From Bin87 sp965222895 (GTDB lineage: Bacteria; Chloroflexota; Dehalococcoidia; Lucifugimonadales; UBA3495): a stretch of DNA of 64,000 nucleotides. Under the pieces are notes generated by a model that saw only the letters and a list, made by a program, of their open reading frames with translations, had not been told where the DNA came from and did no database searches. Shown here piece by piece: positions 33,861-42,236 of the stretch. The stretch covers positions 434,001 to 498,000 of the forward strand of contig CBDCVB010000001.1 in assembly GCA_965222895.1 (NCBI GenBank), given 5' to 3'. The position numbers and the translations under genes are program-made. Within the stretch, counting starts at the first letter, position 1, and each line of letters opens with the position of its first letter.

Positions 33861-34619
33861 TCACCCCAACACCCCCATCGCCTCGACGACGTAGGCCCCG
33901 GCAGCAGTGGGAATCAGCCGGTCGTCATCGTCCCGCAGCCGCCCTTCGGCATCTATGCTGACGTGGGTCCAATGGGGGACGAACGGGCCCAGCAGTTGCT
34001 CGGCGTTGTCGGCGCAGAGGCCGCCGGCTACCATCAAGCCCAGCTCCGGCGCGTCCCACGCGATGGCATCCAGGTAGCTCACGGAACGGGCAGCGTCCAG
34101 CGGGAGGCCCAATCCCTCCGAGGCGTCCACCAGCACGTCGGTGACTAAACCGACGTAGTCGGTGCAGCGGCGGGCGATCTCAGCCGGGTCGTGGCCGGCC
34201 GATTCCATGGCCTCGCGCCCCACCTGCAAGACGATGCGTCGTGGATTGCTGAGGCGGCGGTATTCGGCCAGCGCGCCCAGGTCGGGCCAGGGTTCACCGC
34301 GGGTGGCGTTGATTTGCACGCCGTGGCAATTGGGGCCGCCAAGGTCGCTGGCGCGGATCAACGCATCGGCCAGGTTGGAGCCGGCCCGGGGTCGGTAATG
34401 CACCAGGTTCAGGCAACGCGGGTCATCAGAAAAGATACCGGCGATGGTGTCCGGCAGCGGACAGCGCCCGGGAGCGCCGCTGGGACGCCCGGCCAGCAGC
34501 GCGTTGCTCAGTAGTGCTCCGCACATCAGCAGCCGGGCCGACGACGCCGGCAGATGTTGCAATACTTCTGCTACTTCGCCGTCCGTTGAGAAGCCCGTGA
34601 TGCCGATGTAGGGTGTCAT
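33861..34619 (-). CDS. uncharacterised TrpF-like TIM-barrel protein
   Basis: 252 residues. Beta-strand patterns (YIGITGF, CHGVQINA, RIVLQVGREAM, GLVTDVLVDAS, LGLMVAGGLCADN) recall phosphoribosylanthranilate isomerase-like barrels, including a GGL phosphate-binding type loop, but the catalytic residues of TrpF are not convincing. No trp genes are nearby. The start overlaps the stop of the acyl-CoA ligase (TGATG), so the two are probably co-translated. The longer open frame to 35015 is antisense-style read-through of the ligase gene and was not used. Confidence 0.6.
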   Translation of the reverse strand: MTPYIGITGFSTDGEVAEVLQHLPASSARLLMCGALLSNALLAGRPSGAPGRCPLPDTIAGIFSDDPRCLNLVHYRPRAGSNLADALIRASDLGGPNCHGVQINATRGEPWPDLGALAEYRRLSNPRRIVLQVGREAMESAGHDPAEIARRCTDYVGLVTDVLVDASEGLGLPLDAARSVSYLDAIAWDAPELGLMVAGGLCADNAEQLLGPFVPHWTHVSIDAEGRLRDDDDRLIPTAAGAYVVEAMGVLG

Positions 34620-36256
34620 CAGCTGACCGGCAGGCCCAGCTGCTCTGCCGCCATCTGGCGCAGCAGATACTTCTGCACCTTGCCGCTGGACGTCATGGGG
34701 TAGTCGTCCACAACCACCAGGTGGCGGGGTATCTTGAAGCTGGCCATCTTGCCCCGGCAGAAACCGTCCAGGTCCGCCTCCGTGATGGCCTGCCCGGGTT
34801 CCACCACCACGCAGGCGCAGGCGACTTCCGTGAGCCGGGCATCGGGTACGCCCACGACCTGCACTTTGTTCACCGCCGGATGTTCCAGCAGGAAAGCTTC
34901 CACCTCGGTGGGATCCACGTTCTCGCCGCCCACCTTCAGCTGATCCTTGTACCGCCCCAGGAAGCGCACGCTGCCGTCGTCCCGAATCGTCGCCACGTCG
35001 CCCGTGTGGAGCCAACCGTCGTCGTCAATCGCTTCAGCGGTGGCCTCCGGGCGCTTGTAATAACCCTGCATCAGCGCGTAGCCCCGCACGCACAGTTCGC
35101 CCATTGTGCTGGGGGGCAGAGTGCAGCCGGTGTCGGGGTCGATGACTTTAAACTCGTAGCCGGGCAGCGGGTGTCCGCTCTCGATGCAACGGTCGTCGAT
35201 GGGGGCGTCCAGGAAGGTGCGGGTCGCGCCGACGCCCACCTCGGTCATCCCCCAGGCCGACAGGCTGGGGCACAGCTTTTCCTGCGTAGCGCGGGCCACC
35301 GGCTCGCTGCTGGCCATGCCCACCGCCAGCAGGATGGTGCGCAGGCTGCTCACGTCCACCCGGTCGATTTCGGGATGGTTGGTCAGGTCGAAGAAGTGGG
35401 AATCGAAGCCGTTGAGCACCGTGGCCTTTTCCGCTTCGAGCAGGTGCAACACCTCGCCGGCGTCGAACATGGTGGTCAGCACCATACGCGCGCCGGTGAC
35501 CCATGACATCAACGGCCCTTCGTAGAGGCCGAAGCAGTGGAACAGCGGCAGGTACATCAGGATGGTGTCCCGGGGCGACATGGCCATGCGGTTGGCGGCG
35601 TCGGTGATGGTGCGGATGGGGTTGTGACAGTGCATCACGCCCTTGGGGAAACCAGTGGTGCCGCTGGTGTACATTAGCAGGAAGGTATCGTCAGGGCTAA
35701 CAGCAGCCTCCCGGAGGGCCAGCTCGTCGGCGGGCACCTCGTCAGCACCGGCCAGCATGGCATCCCAGGCGATGGCGCCGGCGGGCCGCTGCTCTCCCAG
35801 CATGATGACGTTGCGAAGGGCCGGGAAGGCCGCCGGGCGCAGGTTGTTGGGGTCGCCGCCGGCGATTTCCGGAGCTACCTCGGCCACCATCCCGCCGAAG
35901 TCCACCGGGCCGGAGCGGTCCATCAGGATGAGCACGGCGGAGTCGGAATGGTTGACCAGGTATTCCATGTCCGACGTGCGGAACCTTGTGTTGATGGGAA
36001 CCAGCACCGCGCCGATCTTGGCCACCCCGCCCAGCAGGAACAGCCATTCCACCCGGTTGGGCATCCAGATGGACACCTTGTCGCCGGCCTGCACGCCCAG
36101 GTTGATCAGCGCCCGCGCCACGCGGTCGATCTCGTCCCGATACGCGTCGAAAGACCAGCGCCGGCCCTCATAAACCAGGGCCTCCCGCGGGCCAAACCGC
36201 CGTGCGGCCTGATTGATAAGTTCGCCTACAGTCTGTTTCTCAAACCAAACGGGCAT
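34619..36256 (-). CDS. AMP-dependent acyl-CoA synthetase/ligase
   Basis: 545 residues of the ANL superfamily. Motifs: the P-loop YTSGTTGFPKG, the LSAWGMTEVG region, the hinge YKRPEATAEAIDDDGWLHTGD, GRYKDQLKVGGENVDP and the C-terminal catalytic Lys in MTSSGKVQKYLLR. It activates a carboxylic acid to its CoA thioester via an acyl-adenylate. Chain length or aromatic preference cannot be told. GAGGAATT precedes the start. Confidence 0.93.
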   Translation of the reverse strand: MPVWFEKQTVGELINQAARRFGPREALVYEGRRWSFDAYRDEIDRVARALINLGVQAGDKVSIWMPNRVEWLFLLGGVAKIGAVLVPINTRFRTSDMEYLVNHSDSAVLILMDRSGPVDFGGMVAEVAPEIAGGDPNNLRPAAFPALRNVIMLGEQRPAGAIAWDAMLAGADEVPADELALREAAVSPDDTFLLMYTSGTTGFPKGVMHCHNPIRTITDAANRMAMSPRDTILMYLPLFHCFGLYEGPLMSWVTGARMVLTTMFDAGEVLHLLEAEKATVLNGFDSHFFDLTNHPEIDRVDVSSLRTILLAVGMASSEPVARATQEKLCPSLSAWGMTEVGVGATRTFLDAPIDDRCIESGHPLPGYEFKVIDPDTGCTLPPSTMGELCVRGYALMQGYYKRPEATAEAIDDDGWLHTGDVATIRDDGSVRFLGRYKDQLKVGGENVDPTEVEAFLLEHPAVNKVQVVGVPDARLTEVACACVVVEPGQAITEADLDGFCRGKMASFKIPRHLVVVDDYPMTSSGKVQKYLLRQMAAEQLGLPVS

Positions 36257-36321
36257 GAGTCAATTCCTCTACTACAACCTCGTGGTCAAAATACGGCCTT
36301 TCCGGGCACGCGGTAGCGAGT

Positions 36322-36870
36322 CTAGAAAACGCGCCCCAGGTCCACCTGCAATCCCGGGAGAAGCGGGGAAGTCAAAATATCGGTAGCGCCGTATCGTCCG
36401 GCGACTATGTACCGTTCGCCAGCCAACCTCAGCTGTTCAACCGTTGCTTCGACGGGATGTGCCATCCAGTACTCAGCGACACCGAATCGAGCGTACAATT
36501 CCATCTTGACGTTGCGATCCATCGCCTCCGTGGAGGGCGATGCAACCTCGACCACCAAGTCGGGCGCGCCGTGGATGTTGGGCTCGGTAATGATACCGGC
36601 CCGGCCCGCCGCAACGAACAGCAAATCGGGCTGCACCACGTTGGTGTCGGACAGGTAGACATCCGTCGGCGCAACGAACACCTCGCCCAAGCCGTTGTCC
36701 CGGACGAATGGGCCGATCGCATAAAGCAAATTAATCAAAACCCTCTGATGAGGTGTGGTTGGCGCTGGAGCCAAAATCAAATCACCGTCTATCAGTTCGT
36801 AGCGAACGTCATCGGAGCTGTTCAGGTAATCCTGATAGGTGTACTTGACACCTGGCTTGGGGGTAACCAC
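36322..36870 (-). CDS. Uma2 family (DUF820) putative endonuclease
   Basis: 182 residues with the Uma2 pattern: YELIDGDLILAPAP, VQPDLLFVAAGR, DLVVEVASPSTEAMDR and KMELYARFGVAEYWMAHP. The PD-(D/E)XK-like core Asp and Glu are present. Biological role of the family is unclear. It stands alone between the ligase and an LLM gene. Confidence 0.88.
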   Translation of the reverse strand: MVTPKPGVKYTYQDYLNSSDDVRYELIDGDLILAPAPTTPHQRVLINLLYAIGPFVRDNGLGEVFVAPTDVYLSDTNVVQPDLLFVAAGRAGIITEPNIHGAPDLVVEVASPSTEAMDRNVKMELYARFGVAEYWMAHPVEATVEQLRLAGERYIVAGRYGATDILTSPLLPGLQVDLGRVF

Positions 36871-36930
36871 GGCTTGCCATCCTCTCCGGTCATCTCACCA
36901 AAGTCCCGTCGCCAATCCGGTCTATCCGGT

Positions 36931-38019
36931 TCATCCGTGCAGATTGGAGGCCGCCGGCGCCAGGGCCTTCAGCTCCGGCATCACCTCTTTCGCGAACAGG
37001 CGCATATTCGCTTCGGCTGCTGCGTAGGGCATGGCGGCGTAGCTGAAGGCGCCGACGTAGCTGTCGTGGCCAGTACGCGCCTGGATGTGGCGGATTTTTT
37101 CGTAGCATTGCTCCGGCGTGCCCCACACTTGCAGGTTCACGAAGAAGTCCACCACCTCGTCGTCGCCATAATCGAACATCTTCTCGGCCACCTTGCCGTA
37201 GTATTCGTACCCCTTGATGTTCTTGTGCACGTCCGCCTTGAACTCGTAGTGGTCCATTACGGTGTTCCAGTAGCCGCCGATGTAGCGACGGGCCATTTCC
37301 CGGGCGTAGTCCTCGTCCTCGTGGCAGAAGGTCCAGCAGGCCACGACCGGCGCTGGCGGGTTGCCGGCGTGGCTTTCCGCCCAGGCGGCCCGGTAGTTGG
37401 TCAGGTCTCGCTCGACTTCATCCCAGGGTTTTTGCGGAATCACGAGCATACCCACGCCGAGCTGCGCCATGATGCGGCTGCTCTCCGGCGAGATGGCGGC
37501 GGCGAAGGTGCGGCCCTGAAAACTGCGGAAGGGGTTGGGACGGATTTCCCGGCGGGGCTGCTTGATGTACTCGCCGTCGAACTCGCAGAACCCGCTCTCC
37601 AGCCCGCTCAGGATGCACTCGGCTGACTCGATGAACCGGGTGCGCGATTCGTTCATGTCGATACGGAACCCGTCGTATTCCACTTTGGCCAAGCCGCGCC
37701 CGACGCCCAGGATGAACCTGCCGTCGCTCAGGTTATCCAGCATACACACCTGCTCGGCGACGCGCATGGGGTCGTGCCACGGCAGCACGCAGACCATGCT
37801 GCCCAGCTGCAGGTTGGTGGTGCGTCCGGCCATGTAGGTCAGGAATTGCAACACGTCGGGGCACAAGGTGTAGTCGGTGAAGTGGTGCTCCACTCCCCAG
37901 ATTGACTCAAACCCCAGTGGCTCCGCCAGGTCGGCCAGGCGCAGTTCATCCCGATAAACTTGGTAGTCGGTCGTGAATTTGCCGGGGTTCTGGAAGATGG
38001 TGGCGGTTCCGACGTGCAT
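36931..38019 (-). CDS. LLM-class flavin-dependent oxidoreductase
   Basis: 362 residues, bacterial luciferase-like TIM barrel. Typical segments: GFESIWGVEHHF, LGSMVCVLPWHDPMRVAEQ, DNLSDGRFILGVGRG and a C-terminal GTPEQCYEKI. It would use reduced flavin or F420 for oxygenation or hydride transfer; substrate unknown. GGGAGG supports the start. Confidence 0.9.
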   Translation of the reverse strand: MHVGTATIFQNPGKFTTDYQVYRDELRLADLAEPLGFESIWGVEHHFTDYTLCPDVLQFLTYMAGRTTNLQLGSMVCVLPWHDPMRVAEQVCMLDNLSDGRFILGVGRGLAKVEYDGFRIDMNESRTRFIESAECILSGLESGFCEFDGEYIKQPRREIRPNPFRSFQGRTFAAAISPESSRIMAQLGVGMLVIPQKPWDEVERDLTNYRAAWAESHAGNPPAPVVACWTFCHEDEDYAREMARRYIGGYWNTVMDHYEFKADVHKNIKGYEYYGKVAEKMFDYGDDEVVDFFVNLQVWGTPEQCYEKIRHIQARTGHDSYVGAFSYAAMPYAAAEANMRLFAKEVMPELKALAPAASNLHG

Positions 38020-38049
38020 GATGGCCTCCCGGGGGTGTAAGGTTGCGGT

Positions 38050-39510
38050 CTAGTTTAATACGCTTTGGGGCACCGGAAAGTCCTTGATGAAGGATTTGGC
38101 GTAGGACATCCAGCCACCCTGATAGGGCCGGCTGGTATGGCGGATGAAGAAGTCCATATCGTCAGAGTTGAGTGCCGCCAGCAAGCGACCCATATCAACG
38201 TCGGGCTTGGGCTTGACGCAGTAGCCAGAATAAAAGGTGGCGTCCGGGTCGGGGCAAAGCTGGAAATTGGGCCGGCGATTCATGCCGGAGGTAAGGATTT
38301 TGTCGCCAAAGCCGGAGGTGATAGATACGTGCCGGCCAAAGGCGTACCAGCGCGCCGGGTCAAACTTGCCCTTATCACGATTCAGCAGGCGGGTTTTGTG
38401 GGATACAAGCCATTCGTAAGCGGCGGGGGCCTGGCTGGCGATATACACTTCGGACAGCAGTTTGCCGTGGTCATCATAGGGGAAGATAACGGCACGGCGC
38501 ACGGGATCATGGCCGTCTTTCATAACGGAGGCTTTGACGATGGGACGCAAAATCCAGGGTTCCAGTCCGGTAGTATCAGCGGCGGGCCGGATAAACACGC
38601 GGTCGGCCAGGGTCTGAATGCCGACGTGAATGTCGGCAACATCGTCAAGAGGTACTCCGCGCCTGGCAAGGCTGAGCATCCTTTCTCGATCGCCATCGGT
38701 TGGCGCAACCCACCAGGGCTTTGAAGGGTCGTCTTTATCCAATATGACGGCGCCTCCATTGGCAACTGTCAGCCCGTCGTATTTTTCTACGGGGATATAT
38801 TCCGTTTTCCCGTGTTTTTGAATAACTGCGATGGCAGTGTAGGTTGTTACACCGGGGAAAACCTGATGTTCACCGCAATCAATAATCTTTTGAACTTTGT
38901 GCGACTGAACTAGGTGACTGCGTAGCAAAGAGCCGGAATCGGAGCGCAGCCAGCTGGACGGTGTAATGTATCCTACCGTTCCACCACTGCGCACCAGTCC
39001 GAGACCCAATTCGTAGAATACCAAGTATAAATCAGTAGCTCCGCGAATTACGTTCCACTGTCCGACGATGCGTTGACGGCCGGACTGTTCCAAATGTTGA
39101 ACTCGCACGTAGGGAGGGTTGCCAACTACGTGCGTGAATTGGCCGTAGTCGTCGTTGAACAACTTGCGCTGGAGGACATTCCGCACGGAAAGGTTCCAGT
39201 CGATACGCTCGCTGGGATACCAACTATTAATGATTGTATCCAGCTGAGCCCGGCATCGGGCTATGGCATTTTGGTCAATGTCATAGCCGGTCATGCGCCG
39301 CAGTGCTGCCAAAGCGTCGGCGCGGCTCAATCTGGCCAGCACACGATGGGCAACGGCAGTGAGGAAAGCCCCATCACCGCAGGCCGGGTCGCAGATTGCC
39401 GCCGCCGCCAATTCGTCTGAGTTTGCCGGCAACACGTTGTCCAGGATTAGCTCGACGACCGGCGCCGGTGTATAGACGACGCCATGCCGTTTGCGCGCCG
39501 ATGTGCTCAT
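38050..39510 (-). CDS. N6-adenine DNA methyltransferase (TaqI/Eco57I-like)
   Basis: 486-residue gamma-class methyltransferase: motif X VVYTPAPVVE (11-20), SAM-binding DPACGDGAF (41-49) and catalytic NPPY (131-134), with a C-terminal target-recognition region. Its start overlaps the stop of the upstream nuclease gene by 4 bp (ATGA), typical of a coupled restriction-modification pair. The recognition site cannot be read from the sequence. Confidence 0.9.
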   Translation of the reverse strand: MSTSARKRHGVVYTPAPVVELILDNVLPANSDELAAAAICDPACGDGAFLTAVAHRVLARLSRADALAALRRMTGYDIDQNAIARCRAQLDTIINSWYPSERIDWNLSVRNVLQRKLFNDDYGQFTHVVGNPPYVRVQHLEQSGRQRIVGQWNVIRGATDLYLVFYELGLGLVRSGGTVGYITPSSWLRSDSGSLLRSHLVQSHKVQKIIDCGEHQVFPGVTTYTAIAVIQKHGKTEYIPVEKYDGLTVANGGAVILDKDDPSKPWWVAPTDGDRERMLSLARRGVPLDDVADIHVGIQTLADRVFIRPAADTTGLEPWILRPIVKASVMKDGHDPVRRAVIFPYDDHGKLLSEVYIASQAPAAYEWLVSHKTRLLNRDKGKFDPARWYAFGRHVSITSGFGDKILTSGMNRRPNFQLCPDPDATFYSGYCVKPKPDVDMGRLLAALNSDDMDFFIRHTSRPYQGGWMSYAKSFIKDFPVPQSVLN

Positions 39511-40184
39511 GGCGACAAGTGCCTCAACTCGATGCGCCGGGCCATTCTGGTGAAAAAGAGGTCCACGTTCAGCTCGTTTGCCAGAGCCGCGCGGCTATCC
39601 TCGCTGATGTCCAAAGCCACGGGGTCAGTAACTCCCATTATGGCGTCTTGGTCGGTGTCAAGGGTAACAACGCCGATGGCCATTTCATCAGGAGCGTGGA
39701 TGTGTTCGTGGTCAGCCCGGAGGCGGGCGTACCGTTGAATATCGTGATCTCTGATGGTTTCCCTTCTGGTAATTTCACCGGCCCGATTTTTGTACGGTAT
39801 GGGATTGGTAACACAGAACAGGTTGCCGTACACGATGTTTCTGCGACGCAGGTTCGCAGTTTCGCCAATCTGCTGCTCAAAATAGTTGATGGAGTTCTGC
39901 CAGTAATTTGAGATGACAAACTTGATGCTGACAACGCCAAGTTCCTGCCCGTCTCTCGCAACAAGAACGTCAACGTCTTTGCCGTAGTACATCCCGCCCA
40001 CATTCGCCTCGCGAGTGCTCTCCGGGGACTGCCCGGTGAAGGTGTAATCATCGCCGAGCTCATCCTGAACCCAGCCGTGGAGCACTCTGGTTTTCTGATT
40101 GGAACGTGTCCCGTGCTCCTGTACCAACCGGTATGATTGTTGCATAGCAGCCAGGAAACGTTGCATTCTGGTGGTGGCTTGCAT
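39507..40184 (-). CDS. putative restriction endonuclease, PD-(D/E)XK type
   Basis: 225 residues. The core motif is DVDVLVARDGQELGVVSIKF, i.e. D72 then S86-I87-K88, a PD-(D/E)XK variant in which the acidic residue before Lys is Ser. The following ISNYWQNSINYFEQQIGETANLR is well structured and probably part of the active site or dimer interface. Its position immediately before the methyltransferase argues for a type II enzyme, but an adjacent accessory role is possible. Confidence 0.7.
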   Translation of the reverse strand: MQATTRMQRFLAAMQQSYRLVQEHGTRSNQKTRVLHGWVQDELGDDYTFTGQSPESTREANVGGMYYGKDVDVLVARDGQELGVVSIKFVISNYWQNSINYFEQQIGETANLRRRNIVYGNLFCVTNPIPYKNRAGEITRRETIRDHDIQRYARLRADHEHIHAPDEMAIGVVTLDTDQDAIMGVTDPVALDISEDSRAALANELNVDLFFTRMARRIELRHLSP

Positions 40185-40188
40185 AGTT

Positions 40189-40554
40189 TCATCCCGACTT
40201 TTCAGAATCTTCCGGGGGCAGGAAATCGTCCGGGTTCAGGCCGCGTTGTTTCAATCGGGCGCGTATTTCGGCATGGGCTTGCGCCTGTCCTTCTTCACGC
40301 CACTTTTCCCATCGCCGTTCTTCCAGAGGCTTGAGCAAATGACGTTCCAGAAACGGCGCAATCACCGGCTTGTACTCCGACGTTTCGTCCGCTACGCAGA
40401 GCAGCATCCCCCACATCAGGCAGTTCATCATCAGGCCAATTAGAATCGCCTCCCAGATTCCCAGCCCGACCTCCGCCGCCGTGTACTACGTCAATCCGAT
40501 AGAGATGGCAACCGAAACGACGGCCATCCACGCTTTTTCTTTGCGCCGGCTCAT
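40189..40554 (-). pseudogene. small membrane protein gene with in-frame amber codon
   Basis: From ATG 40554 the frame reads MSRRKEKAWMAVVSVAISIGLT, then TAG at 40486-40488, then continues without further stops through a second hydrophobic helix and a charged tail ending EDSEKSG at 40189. Without the amber the protein would be 121 residues with two transmembrane helices. Translation could restart at the internal ATGs (40431/40428) to give an 80-residue product. The ATG overlaps the stop of the LLM gene (ATGA). The layout recalls the split membrane gene at 20239. Confidence 0.65.
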
Positions 40555-41612
40555 GCCAGCGCCGCCTGCACCTGCTCCGGGGCGCAGGCTTGCATTACGG
40601 CCTGCGTTGATGCGATTTCGGGGCGGGCGGCGATGACGCGGACGAGAGCCACGTCCAAGCCCTCGGCCAGCTTGGCGAAGGCGGCGGCGGCTCCGTCGGG
40701 TTTGCCGTAGTAACCGACGGCCAGCAGGGCATCCGACGGGTAGGCGGCGGCCACTTCGTCCATATCGCCGCCACGGGTGCGGATGGCGTCGGCGCCGGCC
40801 AGCTCCTCGGTGTATCCCATGCGCTCGAAGTGGGCGCGGTAGCCGAAGGCGCGTTCTCGCTCGGTGGGGACGGCGGCGCCCAGCGGGTAGCCCAGGCAGT
40901 TTTTCGCAAAGGCGTTGCGGGCCACCTCCTCGTCATCATCCACGCAGATGCGGATGTACTCGACGACCTTGACCTCCGAGGGGTCGCGGCCGACTCGTTC
41001 CGCGCCCTCGGCGATGCGCTCACGGCTCCAGGCAATCTGGTCTGGCGTGCACCAGTTGAGGCAAACGCCATCGGCCAGTTCGCCGGCGAGACGCAGCATT
41101 TCGGGGCCCAGGGTGCCCAGATAGACCGGTGTGTTGGGAGCGGGACGGATTGCCATGCGGATGTTCTGGTAGTTGATGTGCTCGCCCTGGTAGGTGACGC
41201 GCTCACCCCGCACCAGGCCGCGCACGGTGGTCAGATAGTCGCGCATCAGGTTCAGGGCGGACACGCGGGGGAAGCCCAGGTCGCGGCGGTTGGCGGGGCG
41301 GTAGGCGCTGCCGGCTCCGATGCCCATGATGAACTTGCCACCCGTCTGCTGGCTGACGGTGCCGCCGGACATGGCGAAACCAATGGGCGTGCGGTACATG
41401 ACCGGCGAGACGCCGATGCCGGTGGTCAGGCCGCCGGACACCACCTCGGCGCTGGCTTCCCAACGGCGCGCGCAGACCTGGAAGGAGTCGGCTCCGATAT
41501 TCTCGGGTGTCCAGATGCTTTCGTAACCCAGCTGCGCAGCCTCCCGCGCCAGGTTCACCTGGTCATCCCAAGTCATGCCCAGCGTATGGTCCAGTCCGAC
41601 ACCAATTTCCAT
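40551..41612 (-). CDS. LLM-class F420/flavin-dependent oxidoreductase
   Basis: 353 residues, luciferase-like barrel: MEIGVGLDHTLGMTWDDQV, YESIWTPENIG, GIGVSPVMYRTP, GKFIMGIGAGSAYRP, PVYLGTLGPEM. The pattern is closer to F420-dependent reductases than to the 36931 protein. GGGGAGG upstream supports ATG 41612; the frame is open to 41672. It is followed with overlap by the membrane pseudogene and then the restriction-modification pair. Confidence 0.9.
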   Translation of the reverse strand: MEIGVGLDHTLGMTWDDQVNLAREAAQLGYESIWTPENIGADSFQVCARRWEASAEVVSGGLTTGIGVSPVMYRTPIGFAMSGGTVSQQTGGKFIMGIGAGSAYRPANRRDLGFPRVSALNLMRDYLTTVRGLVRGERVTYQGEHINYQNIRMAIRPAPNTPVYLGTLGPEMLRLAGELADGVCLNWCTPDQIAWSRERIAEGAERVGRDPSEVKVVEYIRICVDDDEEVARNAFAKNCLGYPLGAAVPTERERAFGYRAHFERMGYTEELAGADAIRTRGGDMDEVAAAYPSDALLAVGYYGKPDGAAAAFAKLAEGLDVALVRVIAARPEIASTQAVMQACAPEQVQAALA

Positions 41613-41662
41613 CTCAAAACCTCCCCGGAGATGCGCGTTTGCGCTCAAAATTCGACAGCCGG

Positions 41663-41671
41663 ATTGTATCA
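41663..41671 (-). promoter_or_regulatory. extended -10 (TGATACAAT) for the LLM gene
   Basis: Identical to the panB element: TG-A-TACAAT on the minus strand, about 50 bp before ATG 41612. Confidence 0.45.
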
Positions 41672-41694
41672 CGCCGCCTCTGTTGTAATGGTTA

Positions 41695-41722
41695 GCAGCC
41701 GTATGGGATACTCGATACGGAG
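41695..41722 (+). repeat. direct repeat, left copy flanking the TA cassette
   Basis: GCAGCCGTATGGGATACTCG followed by ATACGGAG. It matches 42202-42230 with three mismatches and one gap. Confidence 0.75.
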
Positions 41723-41742
41723 AGCTAAAAGGAGAATCGGAG

Positions 41743-41943
41743 ATGAAAACCGTAGCGGAAATTCAGCAAGCAATTTTAGAGCTCCCCAGGTCCGACTATG
41801 CCCTATTGAGCCGCTGGTTTTATGAAATGGACTGTGCGCAGTGGGACTTGGAGATAGCAGAAGATTCGCGTGACGGAAAGTTGGACTTCCTGGTCGCACA
41901 AGCCGCCAAAGCCAAAGCAGACGGCACACTGCAAGAACTCTGA
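41743..41943 (+). CDS. putative antitoxin of a type II TA pair
   Basis: 66 acidic residues with the start KTVAEIQQAILELP and FLVAQAAKAKADGTLQEL near the end, typical of small antitoxins encoded upstream of RelE-like toxins. It has a good ribosome site (GGAG) and its stop overlaps the toxin start (TGATG). Confidence 0.75.
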   Translation: MKTVAEIQQAILELPRSDYALLSRWFYEMDCAQWDLEIAEDSRDGKLDFLVAQAAKAKADGTLQEL

Positions 41944-42197
41944 TGCACCGGGCAACACCCGAGTTCCGGCAACTTCTCGACCGGCTTCCAGAACCAATCC
42001 AGAGAGTTGCCAAACGGAACTTTGACCGGCTCAAAGCGAATCCAAGGCACCCCTCACTACAATTCAAGAAGGTCGGTACACTCTGGTCCGTTCGAGTCGG
42101 GCGTTCATATAGAGCGCTCGCCATTGAAGATAGCGATGACTTCATCTGGGTGTGGATTGGCACGCATGATGAGTATGTCAGACGGATTAGGTCATAG
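41943..42197 (+). CDS. RelE/ParE-family toxin
   Basis: 84 residues with the pattern of RelE-superfamily mRNA interferases: FRQLLDRLPEPIQRVAKRNFDRLKAN, SLQFKKVGTLWSVRVGRSYRALAIE and WVWIGTHDEYVRRI. Basic residues and the conserved WxxRVGxxYRA element are present. It would be neutralised by the preceding product. Confidence 0.82.
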   Translation: MHRATPEFRQLLDRLPEPIQRVAKRNFDRLKANPRHPSLQFKKVGTLWSVRVGRSYRALAIEDSDDFIWVWIGTHDEYVRRIRS

Positions 42198-42201
42198 CCG
42201 G

Positions 42202-42230
42202 CAGCCGTGTGGGGTACTGGATAGCGGAGC
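42202..42230 (+). repeat. direct repeat, right copy flanking the TA cassette
   Basis: GCAGCCGTGTGGGGTACTGG followed by ATAGCGGAG, which also supplies the ribosome site of the next gene. Confidence 0.75.
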
Positions 42231-42236
42231 CACAAA

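Noticed and set aside
34620..35015. N-terminal extension of the TIM-barrel gene through the ligase gene
   Set aside because: The extension is antisense-like, Gly/Arg-rich and overlaps the catalytic C-terminus of the ligase; ATG 34619 overlaps the ligase stop and begins a sensible strand.
40486..40488. Amber codon as pyrrolysine or programmed read-through
   Set aside because: No pyl genes, no downstream structure recognised, and TAG is used as a normal stop elsewhere in the window (for example actB).
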